Made by a program: the position numbers and the translations under genes. DNA of 64,000 nt from Fen-1254 sp963769605. Lineage in GTDB: Bacteria; Bacteroidota; Ignavibacteria; UBA10030. The notes under the pieces were generated by a model. The model made no database searches, was not told where the DNA came from, and was given only the letters and a program-made list of their open reading frames with translations. Each line of letters starts with the position of its first letter. Position 1 is the stretch's first letter. This document shows positions 1 to 10,281 of this stretch, one piece after another. The DNA is taken from contig CAVYML010000009.1 of NCBI GenBank assembly GCA_963769605.1, positions 186,001 to 250,000 of the forward strand. The letters run 5' to 3'.

Positions 1-1
1 T

Positions 2-2818
2 TCCTTGCGCGTCGATTTCCTTCGTTCATCTTTTAAAGAGAGACAATTCGACTCGGGGAATCTCAGCGTCCTTTTCGGAAATGTGGATAACGCGTATCAA
101 CATTTGAGATTGAACTCCGATATTGCAGATCTTTCTCTCAACGGACAATTCTCGCTTGCTTCTCTTATCGAAGCCTGCACTAACGCAGGAAAATTAGTCG
201 GTCAATATTTTTCCTATCGAGTCCAAACACTGGATTCTCTTCGAGCCAAAACGAGCATCCGGAATTCCCGCATATTGACCCCGGCCGTCACAGCCCTTTC
301 CGCTCCGATCAACGCGCAATTCAACCTCGTATGGAGAAACCTCTCGCCGCTCGGATGGGTTCTTGACGTACCCATGGAAGGAGATTTGTCCGTAAAAGGA
401 ACTCTCACTGCAGTCGGCGATCGCTATGATTGCAGCGGGCATATTGCCGCGAATGAGTTCGGAGGTCGTTTTTCGGATGACACGATAAATGCAAACCTTT
501 TCACCGCGCAATACGATATTGGAAATTTAAACGCCAGAACCTTTTCGCCGCAATGCAGTGTTGTACTTCAGGTTCAGGCTAATAGTCTCCAATACAATAC
601 ATTTGAATTCGATAGACCGTTGATAGAAATGGCCGTTTCTCCCGATTCGGGACGATTTGCAATTGGAACCCTTATCGATTCGACAACACAAGTCAATCTT
701 CAGGGTACTTTTACAGAACGCAGCCGGGTTTTGGAATTCGAGATACCTGTCATGCAGATGATATTTGACAGCCTGTATGCGCTTAACAATACACAACCCG
801 TTCTCTTCACTCTTGGCCAAGACGGCTTTTTTATTCGTTCATGGACGATGGCGCATGATACGGAAGACATACAGCTTGCCGGATTTTTCAATCCCAACGG
901 CATTTCCGATGCAAGCGTTTCAGTCTCAAGCTTTTCTTTAACAAGCCTCCCGCATGTAGTTCATCGTTTACGTACAGCCGGCTTCAATTACAATGGAACG
1001 GTACGGGCAAGCGGTTCCCTCAAGGGAACATTTGAAGATCCGATCTTCATCGTAGGGCTTGCTGCAGACAATGTCGAAGCAAAAAATATTCGGCTCGGGC
1101 ACATTGAAGCGCGGGCATCCTATTCAAAGCACATGCTTGATCTCCTCGCCTTTTTTGCAAGCAAACCGGAAATCTCCAATGCGGAGCCGGATCTTTTACT
1201 TTCGGGAACAATACCCTACGATCTTTCGCTCCGAAAAGAAAGTCCATTCAAACTTGAAGGACAAATGAACCTTACACTTCGCTCCAAAGGTTTGAGTATG
1301 ATATTTCTTGCACCGTTTCTTCCGGTCATCGAAGATCTTTCAGGGACATTGCTCTGCGATATGAAAATGAAGGGTACAATCGATATGCCCGAATATGAAG
1401 GAACCATTTCGATTCAAAATGCTGCATTTCTTTTCATACCGCTTCAGCTTCGTTATACTCTTTCCGGCCAGCTCGTCCCCGACGGCATTCGTATGCGGCT
1501 GCAAAATGTTACGATTCGAAACGCGCCGGAAAGCGGAGTATCCGGATCTCAAATGCAGCTTGGCGGTTATTTGACGCTCCACGGACTGTCGTTGAGCGGC
1601 TTCGACTTGACGGCAAACGGGCAGATGCTGATCATGGATGAAGCGCATCGTATTCCGAATCAAAAGTTTTATGGGACTCTCTTTGCCGCGACCGATAAAA
1701 ACGGCGTGCACTGGAAAGGCAATGCTGCACACTCGAATGTCAACGGGCAATTATTCCTCCAGGATGCCGCCATTATCCTTCCGCCTGAACGTGAATCGGA
1801 AGCAGCACGTGTCAGCACGATTGCCGTAACGTTCAAAGATGATACCTCTCGAGTCATAGAAAACCCCTCGGAAATAGTAAAAAATAAATTGCTTAAATCT
1901 CAAAAATTGGCGCTATCCAACGCTTCCAGAACAATCGACGAATCGTTTCTCGATCATATCGACTACGACCTCATTGTCGAAACACAGGGATCTACGACCT
2001 TGCGTTTCGTCTTCAACACGCAAACAAGCGAAGAACTTTTTGCCGATCTTAACGGCCGCGTAACATACAACAAAATCGGCAATATAAGCCGGTTCATCGG
2101 CGAGGTGAGCCTTGGAGATCGATCATATTATAACTTCTTCAAGAAATTCGATGCAACTGGAAAAATTTCGTTTACAGGTGATGTGCTGAATCCCGAGTTG
2201 AATGTCGTTGCCCGTTATGAAGGGCTTCATAAAGTCGACACCAGTCAGACAAATGCAAACGAGAAAATTGCCGTTATTTTAAGCATCACGGGAACGCGCA
2301 TGGCGCCGAGCATAAAGACAGAACTCGACACCTACGATAATACAAGCAAATCATGGACAAAACGCCAATCCGGCAATGAAGAATCGGATGCTCTTTCCTT
2401 TATCATCAGCGGACAGTTCAGCAGCGAAATCACGGGACAACAACGTGCAAGCCTTCTCGGAACAAACATGGGGCTTGGATTAGCAACCAACATGATCGCG
2501 GGAACACTCAGCGAATCGCTTCGGCGCAATACATACGGCTATGTCCAATCCGTCGATGTCCTTTACTACGGCGGACAATTCGATAAATCCGCTGATGTCC
2601 GCCTGACGGGACAGGTCGGAGAGGCCGTCATTAAATACGGAGGACGAGTCATCGACGATCCCATCGGCAATGCAAATGTCAGCGTCGAATATCCGATCAA
2701 ATTTATAACGCGCAATCTCCTGATTTCATACGAACGCAAAGTTGAAGGATTGGAAAACACAAACGAACAGCGTACATCCTATAACAGCGCAAAAATATTT
2801 TATAGAATTTCTTTTTAA
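2..2818 (+). CDS. TamB-like translocation/assembly module protein, 5'-truncated
   Basis: Open reading frame runs in from the window edge, so the N-terminus is missing; about 938 codons remain. It is rich in alternating beta-strand segments with many G-T-x-x-D turns, as in AsmA/TamB proteins. The last 350 residues look like the TamB (DUF490) domain, with typical phrases such as TGDVLNPELNVVA and a C-terminal beta-strand ending in aromatic F. TamB-family proteins span the periplasm and are linked to outer-membrane protein insertion or lipid transport. It stands 15 bp upstream of rnr on the same strand and two genes before an outer-membrane barrel protein, which suits an envelope role. Family assignment is good; precise function is inferred. 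Confidence 0.85.
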   Translation, partial: SLRVDFLRSSFKERQFDSGNLSVLFGNVDNAYQHLRLNSDIADLSLNGQFSLASLIEACTNAGKLVGQYFSYRVQTLDSLRAKTSIRNSRILTPAVTALSAPINAQFNLVWRNLSPLGWVLDVPMEGDLSVKGTLTAVGDRYDCSGHIAANEFGGRFSDDTINANLFTAQYDIGNLNARTFSPQCSVVLQVQANSLQYNTFEFDRPLIEMAVSPDSGRFAIGTLIDSTTQVNLQGTFTERSRVLEFEIPVMQMIFDSLYALNNTQPVLFTLGQDGFFIRSWTMAHDTEDIQLAGFFNPNGISDASVSVSSFSLTSLPHVVHRLRTAGFNYNGTVRASGSLKGTFEDPIFIVGLAADNVEAKNIRLGHIEARASYSKHMLDLLAFFASKPEISNAEPDLLLSGTIPYDLSLRKESPFKLEGQMNLTLRSKGLSMIFLAPFLPVIEDLSGTLLCDMKMKGTIDMPEYEGTISIQNAAFLFIPLQLRYTLSGQLVPDGIRMRLQNVTIRNAPESGVSGSQMQLGGYLTLHGLSLSGFDLTANGQMLIMDEAHRIPNQKFYGTLFAATDKNGVHWKGNAAHSNVNGQLFLQDAAIILPPERESEAARVSTIAVTFKDDTSRVIENPSEIVKNKLLKSQKLALSNASRTIDESFLDHIDYDLIVETQGSTTLRFVFNTQTSEELFADLNGRVTYNKIGNISRFIGEVSLGDRSYYNFFKKFDATGKISFTGDVLNPELNVVARYEGLHKVDTSQTNANEKIAVILSITGTRMAPSIKTELDTYDNTSKSWTKRQSGNEESDALSFIISGQFSSEITGQQRASLLGTNMGLGLATNMIAGTLSESLRRNTYGYVQSVDVLYYGGQFDKSADVRLTGQVGEAVIKYGGRVIDDPIGNANVSVEYPIKFITRNLLISYERKVEGLENTNEQRTSYNSAKIFYRISF

Positions 2819-2833
2819 CTCACTGCAGGATTC

Positions 2834-5062
2834 ATGAAAAATTCATCCCGTACTACATCGCCTGAAAGCGAAAATCTTCAAAAACGTATTTTGGATTTTT
2901 TGGCACGCTATCCGCACGAACTTTTTAAATCAAAAGAGCTTTTCCGCCGGCTGAGCATCAAAAATCAATCGAAGGAGAATCTTTTCAAACAAGAACTCCG
3001 TGCTCTTCAAGATTCCGGCAAAATTGTCCGCCTCCGCGGCAAACAGTACGGACATCTTCATACGCCTGAATACATAAAGGGACACCTGCACATAACACGG
3101 CACGGAACCGGCTCGCTTGCTGATGCGGACGGAGGTATTGTTTTTATTCAATCCGAACTTCTTAAAGATGCAGCCGACGGCGATCTTGTCGAAGCTGTTC
3201 TCCGTACTCAGGGAACAAAGCAGAAAGAACGCGGCGATCACCGGCAGGGCGAAATCATCCGTGTCGTCGAGCGTGAGCAGCGGCAAATTGTCGGCACGCT
3301 GCAGCGCATCCGAAAGCAATTTCTGGTCGTCCCGGATAATAAAAAAATATCCCGGGAAATACTTATTGACAAAGAATTGCTGAACGGTGCGCATGAAGGG
3401 GATAAAATCGTTGTCGAGCAGCTGCGTCCTTCAAGCCGGTATCAAACTGCCGAAGGGCGAATTACCGGCGTTCTGGGAAGATCGGGAGAACTCTCGGTCG
3501 AAATTCTTTCTGTCGCGCGGGAATTCAACCTGCCTCAGTCCTTTTCTCAGGATGTAATCCGGGAATCGGATTCTTTTCCATCTCAAATCCCGGAAGAAGA
3601 AATCCGAGCCCGGCTGGATCTTCGTCCGCTTCTGTGCTTTACAATCGATCCCGAAGATGCAAAAGATTTCGACGATGCTATTTCCATCGAACCGCTTCCG
3701 GACGGCAATTATTCGCTGGGTGTCCATATCGCCGATGTCTCGTATTATATACGCGAAAACAGCCTGCTGGATAAAGAGGCGCTGCTGCGAGGTACCAGCG
3801 TCTACTTTCCAAACGGTGTCATTCCTATGCTTCCGGAAAGACTGTCCAGCGATCTTTGCAGCCTTCGTCCCGACAAAGACCGGTTGACGTTTTCCGTACT
3901 CATCACCGTTTCTCCGCGCGGACTCGTCAAAGATTATCAAATCAGGGAAAGCATTATCCGCAGCAAACGCCGGTACACATATGAAGAAGTTCAGGCGATA
4001 ATAGATAAAATCGACGGCCGGCAGCCGGCGCCGGAAGAGGAAAAAGAGCTCTACAGCGCCGTCGAAGCGATGTACCATTTAAGCACCACGCTGACCAAGA
4101 AACGCATGAAACAAGGAAGCATCGATTTTGATTCCGTGGAAACCAAGTTTCAATTCGACGCACAGGGCAAGCCTATAGCCATTCTAAAAAAGGAGCGTTT
4201 GGAGAGCAACCGGCTCGTCGAGGAATTCATGCTTCTGGCGAATCAAGTAGTTGCACAGCACATCGGATATGCGAAAAAAGAAGAACATCAGAAACCCTTC
4301 TTATACCGCATCCACGACTCCCCCGATCCCGACCGCATCCGGGAACTTGCCCTCTTTGTAAAAAAATTCGGTTTTTCTCTCAATGTCGACAGCGGCGTAA
4401 CCTCAAAATCGCTTCAAAAACTTTTACAGGAGGTCAAAGGTTCTGAAGTCGAAAACGTTATTAACGAAGTCGTCCTGCGCTCGATGGCAAAAGCCATTTA
4501 TTCCGAACACAACATCGGTCATTACGGGCTCGCGTTCGATTATTACGCACACTTTACATCGCCGATCCGCCGGTATCCCGATCTGATCGTCCATCGAATG
4601 CTCAAACGTTACCGGAAAGATCTCTCGGCAGCGGAACGCGAAGACCTTCGCAAACGTCTTCCCTCCATTGCAAAGCAGTCGTCGGAACGGGAGCGGACGG
4701 CAATGGAAGCAGAACGCGCAGCCGTCAAGGTCGTTCAGGTGGAATTTATGAAAAAGCATCTCGGCGATGAATTCCGCGCCGTTATATCCGGAGTTGCACA
4801 ATACGGAATGTTCATCCAGATCAACGACCTGCATGTCGAAGGTATGGTACATGTACGCGAGATGAACGACGATTATTACCAGTACGACGAGAAGCAATAT
4901 TCTCTCATCGGCAAGCGCAGACGAAAAATGTACAGACTTGGAGATCCGGTTCTCGTTAAAGTCAGCAGAGTCGATCCGGAAGCCCGCCAAATCGATTTTA
5001 TTCTTGTCAGCGATGATACAAAAGCGGCACCGGAACAAAAGAAGACGCCAAAGAATCATTAA
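2834..5062 (+). CDS. rnr: Ribonuclease R
   Basis: 742 aa, normal length for RNase R. Domains in order: an N-terminal winged-helix segment (about 15-75), cold-shock domains (about 80-230), an RNB catalytic domain (about 255-590) and a C-terminal S1 domain (about 640-725). The RNB metal-binding cluster DPEDAKDFDDA and the downstream HIADVSYYI are intact, as is the late RNB motif YAHFTSPIRRYPDLIVHR. RNase R degrades structured RNA 3'-to-5' and contributes to rRNA/mRNA quality control in the cytoplasm. The ATG at 2834 follows an AGGA sequence and the previous gene by 15 bp, so the two are probably cotranscribed. Confidence 0.97.
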   Translation: MKNSSRTTSPESENLQKRILDFLARYPHELFKSKELFRRLSIKNQSKENLFKQELRALQDSGKIVRLRGKQYGHLHTPEYIKGHLHITRHGTGSLADADGGIVFIQSELLKDAADGDLVEAVLRTQGTKQKERGDHRQGEIIRVVEREQRQIVGTLQRIRKQFLVVPDNKKISREILIDKELLNGAHEGDKIVVEQLRPSSRYQTAEGRITGVLGRSGELSVEILSVAREFNLPQSFSQDVIRESDSFPSQIPEEEIRARLDLRPLLCFTIDPEDAKDFDDAISIEPLPDGNYSLGVHIADVSYYIRENSLLDKEALLRGTSVYFPNGVIPMLPERLSSDLCSLRPDKDRLTFSVLITVSPRGLVKDYQIRESIIRSKRRYTYEEVQAIIDKIDGRQPAPEEEKELYSAVEAMYHLSTTLTKKRMKQGSIDFDSVETKFQFDAQGKPIAILKKERLESNRLVEEFMLLANQVVAQHIGYAKKEEHQKPFLYRIHDSPDPDRIRELALFVKKFGFSLNVDSGVTSKSLQKLLQEVKGSEVENVINEVVLRSMAKAIYSEHNIGHYGLAFDYYAHFTSPIRRYPDLIVHRMLKRYRKDLSAAEREDLRKRLPSIAKQSSERERTAMEAERAAVKVVQVEFMKKHLGDEFRAVISGVAQYGMFIQINDLHVEGMVHVREMNDDYYQYDEKQYSLIGKRRRKMYRLGDPVLVKVSRVDPEARQIDFILVSDDTKAAPEQKKTPKNH

Positions 5063-5131
5063 TATGATGCGGCCATTCGGCGTTTCATCGATATTTGAAA
5101 TCCACTGCTGGAAACAAAGGGATTGGAGGAT

Positions 5132-8100
5132 ATGAAACGCTGCGAGCTTATTATATTGTCCCTCTGTTTTTTTACCGGCACTCTCTCTGCACAAAATTCC
5201 GTCTTCGGCAAAAATAAGCTTCAATATAAAAATTTTGAGTGGGAATATATTCAGTCGGATCATTTCGATATCTATTTTTCTCAGGACGGTTATGATATAG
5301 CGCAGTTTACTGCTTTCGCAGCCGAAGCAGCATATACTTCCATTTCAAAATTATTGAAATACGAGATCCATGAACGGATATCCATCATCGTTTATAATTC
5401 CCATAACGAATTCCAACAAACGAACGTTATCAGCGAGTACCTTGAGGAAGGCATCGGCGGCGTAACGGAACTGTTTAAGAATCGCGTTGTCGTGCCGTTT
5501 GAAGGCAATTACGGCCTTTTCCGGCATGTTATTCACCATGAACTCGTTCACGCCGTTCTCAACGACATGTTTTACGGCGGAACGATCCAATCGCTTATTT
5601 CGAACCGGGCTCCCGTACAATTACCGGCATGGTTGAACGAGGGGTTTGCCGAATACGCTTCTATGGGCTGGGAAACAAATTCCGATATGTTCCTGCGTGA
5701 TGCAACGATTCACAATCACCTTCCCCCGATAGAATCGCTGGAAGGATATTTTGCCTACCGCGGGGGTCAATCCGTTTGGTGCTACATCAGCGATACATAC
5801 GGTGAACAAAAGATAGCCGAGATTTTCGGCAAGATCAAAGCGCTGCGGAGCATTGAACTGGGATTCCGGTCGGAGCTCGGATTGTCGATTAAGGAGCTTT
5901 CCGAACGATGGCAAAAAAAAGAAAAGACTTATTACTGGCCGGATATTGCAAAACGGGAAGAGCCGTCCGAATTCAGCTTCCTGCAATTAACCGATCACAA
6001 AAAGGAAAGCAATTTTTATAACACCAGCCCTGCACTCTCACCGCAAGGCGACCGGATTGCGTTTCTTTCCGACCGGGACGATTATTTCGATATTTTCCTG
6101 ATGTCGGCCTCCGACGGCACAATTATTAAAAAACTTGTTTCAGGGCAGCGGACAAAAAATTTCGAAGAACTTCATCTCCTTACTCCGGGACTCGCATGGT
6201 CGCCCGACGGAAAAAAAATAGCGCTTGCAGTAAAAGCAGGTGAAAGGGATGCAATCATGATTATCGATGTCGAAAGCGGAAAGGAACAGAAACTTCAATT
6301 CGACCTGGATGGCATCTCCTCCGCGGCTTGGTCGCCTGATGGAAAGTATCTTGCGTTCACGGGAATGAAAACTCCTCAATCCGATATATACCTGTATACG
6401 ATAGCAACCGGCAAGCTGGAAAACTTAACCGGCGATATTTTTACCGACAGCGATCCGATTTTTTCTGCGGACGGGAAATATATCTATTTTGTCTCAGATC
6501 GGCGCGATTTTACTTCTTCACTTAAAATTCCGGAAAACTTCGCAATCGATACATTTGCGTACGGCCATTCCGATATTTATTCGCTTGAACTTTCGACGAA
6601 CAAAGTGCGGCGGATTCTCAACCACCCTGCCAGCGCTCAAAGCTCGCCGCGCCTTTCACCGGACGGCAGAACGTTGCTCTTCCTTTCCGATAAAAACGGT
6701 ATCAATAATATTTATTCCTTGGATTTACAAACCGGGAAAGAGCTGCCTCTGACAAATTCCCTCAGCGGCCTGTACCAGCTCTCCCTCTCTGCAGACGGAA
6801 CAAGACTCGTTTTCTCTTCACTCACGGAGTCCGGTTTCGATCTTTTTCTCATGATTAATCCGTTCGAGAGACGCATGAACGTTTCAGAACTTGAACCCAC
6901 CGAGTATATCAAAATGAAGTTCGGTCTTCCCCGTGAAGAAAGGCCGAAGACAATTCTTTTGCAGCCGCTTCAATCCGATACCGGCGTCGTTCAGGACACC
7001 GCCGGCAACATTGCAGATACGCAACAGGATTCCAGCCGGCGCAGCAGCACACGCAGCAATTATTCGCATTATTCTTACGGGCTGAAAGATGCCGGCGCTA
7101 CGCTGCGTTCAGCCGGCGGTTTAGACCGGCTTGCGTCCTCAGAGAATAAAGACAGCGTGGGAAATTATATTTCCCGCAAGTATAAACTTAATTTCTCTCC
7201 GGATTTGATTTACGGCGCTGCAAATTACAATACCTTCTACGGACTTCAGGGAACAACCGTTCTTGCATTCAGCGATATGCTGGGAGATTATCAAATCATG
7301 CTGCAGGCCAGCCTGATGATCGACCTTAAAAACAGCGATTATGGAATTTCGTATTATTATCTCCCGGACCGGACAGATTACGGCATCCAGGCATTTCATA
7401 GTGCGCGCTTTCTCTATGATTATGATACTCTGTACCGTTACAGCACATACGGAATGAGTGTTTCAGCATCTTATCCGTTCGATCGATATAACCGCATAGA
7501 CGGTTCGATCATGTGGCTCAATCTCCTTCGCGAAGATTTAACGGGATCAAGCTCGGAGCAGTATCGTTCTCTATTCCTGCCTGTGCTCACGTATGTCAAT
7601 GACAACTCACTCTGGCAGGGAGATTGGTTCGCACCGAACAACGGATCGCGATTCAATGCTACATTCTACGGAACTCCGAAATTGAGCAGCAACGGGCTCG
7701 ATATCCAGACCGGCACAGTAGATTACCGCAGTTACAATAAATTGATGAAAGACCTGATCTTCGCATACCGCCTGTCCGGCGGAGCGAGTGTCGGCAGCAA
7801 CCGGCAAAATTTTTTCATCGGCGGAACGGAGGGATGGATCAATAATCGATTCAAAAACGATTCAATTCCCGTCTTTAACGTCGAGGACTATGCATTCCTG
7901 ACTCCCGTGCTTCCGCTGCGGGGATACGAATATAATGCCGAGAACGGATCGTATTATGCCGTCATGAACCTGGAATTGCGTTTCCCGCTTATTCGGTCAT
8001 TGGTTTTCAGCGGACTTCCTCTCGGACTCTCTCATATTCTGGGAACGACATTTATCGATATGGGATCCGCATGGACAAATTCTCAAGCCTGGAAGGGCAT

Positions 8101-8272
8101 GGAAAGGGACAGCACAGGCGCACCGGTAACGAAGGATTTATTGATAGGTACGGGGTTCGGTATTCGAATGGGTATTCTTGGACTGCCGCTCCGCTTCGAC
8201 GTCGCATGGAAATTTCAGTGGTCGGGATTCTCAGAACCGTTCTATTATTTTTCTCTCGGTGCGGATTATTGA
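5132..8272 (+). CDS. Secreted peptidase-MA-like / PD40 propeller / outer-membrane barrel fusion protein
   Basis: About 1046 aa beginning with a signal peptide (MKRCELIILSLCFFTGTLSAQ region). Residues about 30-260 carry a gluzincin-type zinc motif HHELVH followed by LPAWLNEGFAEYAS, as in peptidase-MA-like domains. Residues about 280-590 contain repeated PD40/TolB-like blades (SPDGKKIA, SPDGKYLAF, SADGKYIYF, SPDGRTLLFL). The last 370 residues are aromatic-rich beta strands like a BamA/surface-antigen barrel, ending in an aromatic tail. I place the start at ATG 5132; a TTG at 5123 is in frame, but the GGAGGA ahead of 5132 is very close, so the start is uncertain. It probably sits in the outer membrane with periplasmic peptidase and propeller parts; the substrate is unknown. 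Confidence 0.85.
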   Translation: MKRCELIILSLCFFTGTLSAQNSVFGKNKLQYKNFEWEYIQSDHFDIYFSQDGYDIAQFTAFAAEAAYTSISKLLKYEIHERISIIVYNSHNEFQQTNVISEYLEEGIGGVTELFKNRVVVPFEGNYGLFRHVIHHELVHAVLNDMFYGGTIQSLISNRAPVQLPAWLNEGFAEYASMGWETNSDMFLRDATIHNHLPPIESLEGYFAYRGGQSVWCYISDTYGEQKIAEIFGKIKALRSIELGFRSELGLSIKELSERWQKKEKTYYWPDIAKREEPSEFSFLQLTDHKKESNFYNTSPALSPQGDRIAFLSDRDDYFDIFLMSASDGTIIKKLVSGQRTKNFEELHLLTPGLAWSPDGKKIALAVKAGERDAIMIIDVESGKEQKLQFDLDGISSAAWSPDGKYLAFTGMKTPQSDIYLYTIATGKLENLTGDIFTDSDPIFSADGKYIYFVSDRRDFTSSLKIPENFAIDTFAYGHSDIYSLELSTNKVRRILNHPASAQSSPRLSPDGRTLLFLSDKNGINNIYSLDLQTGKELPLTNSLSGLYQLSLSADGTRLVFSSLTESGFDLFLMINPFERRMNVSELEPTEYIKMKFGLPREERPKTILLQPLQSDTGVVQDTAGNIADTQQDSSRRSSTRSNYSHYSYGLKDAGATLRSAGGLDRLASSENKDSVGNYISRKYKLNFSPDLIYGAANYNTFYGLQGTTVLAFSDMLGDYQIMLQASLMIDLKNSDYGISYYYLPDRTDYGIQAFHSARFLYDYDTLYRYSTYGMSVSASYPFDRYNRIDGSIMWLNLLREDLTGSSSEQYRSLFLPVLTYVNDNSLWQGDWFAPNNGSRFNATFYGTPKLSSNGLDIQTGTVDYRSYNKLMKDLIFAYRLSGGASVGSNRQNFFIGGTEGWINNRFKNDSIPVFNVEDYAFLTPVLPLRGYEYNAENGSYYAVMNLELRFPLIRSLVFSGLPLGLSHILGTTFIDMGSAWTNSQAWKGMERDSTGAPVTKDLLIGTGFGIRMGILGLPLRFDVAWKFQWSGFSEPFYYFSLGADY

Positions 8273-8354
8273 CCCAGCACACTCCTCTTGACAGCTTTGT
8301 TGTATATTAACCTGCTGCAGTGACACAACTAAAGGGACAAACAAAACGCCTGAT

Positions 8355-8510
8355 TTACCGGGTGATCACCCCATCTCCATGTCCCTGAATAGTCACGACG
8401 CCATTGTTAGGGTTTGATTCGGCAGGAGAATTGTCCTTATTGCACCCGAAAGCAATGAACAACAAAAAAGCGATGGATGCAAATATTGTTAGAACGTAAT
8501 TTATCTTTAT
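8355..8510 (-). CDS. Small lipoprotein, non-ATG start
   Basis: A 51-codon frame with a clear lipoprotein signal: charged start (KINYVL), a hydrophobic run, then FGC followed by a hydrophilic tail (NKDNSPAESN). No ATG is present. A strong AGGAGG at 8520-8515 stands 4 nt before an ATA codon at 8510-8508, which is where a Met would be expected. Either ATA/ATC is used as a rare start or the ATG was mutated or misread. The gene follows the DUF4395 gene on the same strand by 44 bp and converges with the barrel protein gene. The mature peptide would be only about 28 residues; function unknown. Confidence 0.6.
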   Translation of the reverse strand: MKINYVLTIFASIAFLLFIAFGCNKDNSPAESNPNNGVVTIQGHGDGVITR

Positions 8511-8553
8511 GATCCCTCCTGCGCAAATGAAGAGCGATTTTATAGCAGGTTTT

Positions 8554-9216
8554 TTATTTTGATTGTCCGGAGCCGTAAATTCCGAATAAGTCGTATGGTT
8601 TTTTACTGAAACTATCGTTAAAGAAAAAGACCGCAAGGAGAATATAGACAATAAATCCCAAAACAATAAGCAACTGAACCTTCGATGTTTTTTGAATTTC
8701 CTTTTTAGACTTTACATCGCAAATTTCACCCGGGCAGTATTGAGCTTTTTCTTTAGAAAATATAGAATAAAATTTGCATCCCAGACAAATACCAAATGCA
8801 GATTCAAAGAACAAGAAGATTAGGCAAATAAGGCAGATAATACCCGTTATCGGGCTGAATGCGTTTACGATCACGAAGAATATAAACATGATAGATGCTA
8901 AAATTATGCCGATAATCCATGCAAACTTTTTTTGCTTGGCTCCGACATATTCGGGATTTTGCCTGCTTACAATCAAACGCCCTATTATTAAAGTTGGAGA
9001 ATACTTCGGATTAACAAAGACGCGTATGACAAAATCCGTTAGGAAAAAAGTGATAACATACTTTATGAGCAGGAAATTCTGTTTAAAGAGAACCAGCATC
9101 AGTGACATAAAGATAAACAAAAACAGTATCCCTGCTGACGCTCGTATTTCCCGTTCATTCAGAACAGGAATATTGTATCCTTCTACGTCTTCTCCAAATT
9201 TTATGATTTTTTTCAT
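8554..9216 (-). CDS. DUF4395 family membrane protein
   Basis: 220 aa. The N-terminal motif NIPVLNEREIRASAGILF is characteristic of DUF4395. There are four or five membrane helices (about 27-50, 52-75, 98-125, 130-150, 182-200). A cysteine-bearing segment (CLGCKFY, then YCPGEICD) lies between helices near residues 145-170, also typical of the family. Function is unknown; related proteins are often found near thiol or sulfur redox genes. ATG at 9216 is preceded by AGGAGTG. It is followed by the small lipoprotein gene and may form a two-gene unit with it. Confidence 0.85.
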   Translation of the reverse strand: MKKIIKFGEDVEGYNIPVLNEREIRASAGILFLFIFMSLMLVLFKQNFLLIKYVITFFLTDFVIRVFVNPKYSPTLIIGRLIVSRQNPEYVGAKQKKFAWIIGIILASIMFIFFVIVNAFSPITGIICLICLIFLFFESAFGICLGCKFYSIFSKEKAQYCPGEICDVKSKKEIQKTSKVQLLIVLGFIVYILLAVFFFNDSFSKKPYDLFGIYGSGQSK

Positions 9217-9343
9217 ACTGCACTCCTTTGTTTTTTTATCTTACGTATAGATATCGGGATCAGTTGCATGGAAATATTGTGTTTTTAGCTTCAGAATATT
9301 TGTCTCTGAGCACAATCGATAAACGGATACCGCCTTCATACAG

Positions 9344-9853
9344 CTAAGCTCTAAAATTACATTTTTCTTTTAATTGATCTAAAGCATTAAAAACAATCGG
9401 GCAAACAGAATAGTTTTCTATTACTCCCATTAGCCTAAATCTAAATCCCTCTTTATGAAGATGCGGATAAGATCTGCAATCCTCCGGTCGATTGTCATAT
9501 ATTTCGCAAAGATTATTTTTTAAAAACGGACAGGGTCTTTTGCTTATTATTAACTCATCGCTCTCTCCGGTCTTCTCCAAATACTTATTCTCGAATTCTT
9601 CTTTCGATATTCCAAGTATGCCTGAAATCAACAATATTTCTTCTTCTAAAACACTCGGAGATTTTTCTTTGCAGCAATTTGCACATGTCTTACAATCTAT
9701 CTGTTTGGTAATTTGATGACTTATCTCAATGACTAATGAGTCTAATTCAGCATCCGTTTGATCTAAATATTTTAAATAAGACCTAAATTTCCAGTTTTGC
9801 TTCTCATTCTTCTGGGCATAATATTTTATTTTAGATAGATCAGTTTGAATCAT
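9344..9853 (-). CDS. YkgJ-type cysteine-cluster protein
   Basis: 169 aa. The cysteine pattern CKTCANCCKEKSP (about 55-67), then CPFLKNNLCEIYDNRPEDCRSYPH (about 108-131; shown only to name the cysteines) defines the YkgJ/CxxCxxCC family thought to bind zinc or iron. No transmembrane segment. Its start is only about 10 bp from a CTTAGGC sequence that resembles a degraded attC R' box, so it may be the most distal cassette of the integron array, although its neighbour on the other side is a normal gene. Function of the family is not established. Confidence 0.85.
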   Translation of the reverse strand: MIQTDLSKIKYYAQKNEKQNWKFRSYLKYLDQTDAELDSLVIEISHQITKQIDCKTCANCCKEKSPSVLEEEILLISGILGISKEEFENKYLEKTGESDELIISKRPCPFLKNNLCEIYDNRPEDCRSYPHLHKEGFRFRLMGVIENYSVCPIVFNALDQLKEKCNFRA

Positions 9854-9862
9854 ACTTTATCC

Positions 9863-10244
9863 CTGCCTAAGTTAGAGGTTCATCGAAACATGGCGTACAG
9901 CACCGTTGGAGCAGCCATAGCATCTAATTTATGTCGCATGTTGTGCAACAACATTTTTATATTTCTCTCCAGCTTGCCTGCACGCATCACCTTGTGGCGG
10001 GCTCTTTTTAAAATGGTTAGCCGGCAAAAATGCTCAAACTGTAATTTTATTGAGACCCCCCCCCCACCTTGGAAGGTCTAACCACCTTCCCAAGGTGGAA
10101 ACACGGTCAAGCTTAGTCGTCAACAAATGTTGTCAACGAACTCAGCATTCCGCTATCGCGGAACGCATCGGGAAAATATTATTTACTTGTTGAGCCTACG
10201 AAATCCCGCTCTGCGGGAATCTTTCATTTTTAAAATGGTTAGTG
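9863..10244. other. attC-like region downstream of hicA
   Basis: No gene. On the minus strand an R''-like CACTAAC at 10244-10238 follows hicA, and a second GTTAGCC/GGCTAAC sits at 10016-10022, both preceded on + by the same TTTTTAAAATGG word. A degraded R' (CCTAAG) is near 9863. The stretch 10070-10240 is a shortened copy of the R1 modular repeat, with hairpins CACCTTGGAAGG...CAAGGTGG, CGCTATCGCG (within a longer palindrome) and CCCGCTCTGCGGG. Two R''-type ends suggest a gene-less or eroded cassette between them. Confidence 0.55.
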
Positions 10245-10281
10245 CAACATAGGGTTTGTTTAGTTCCCCATACAAGACGGA

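Noticed and set aside
3431..4078. A 215-codon minus-strand frame inside rnr
   Set aside because: Antisense to the RNB catalytic domain; long mirror frames are expected from codon bias in this gene.
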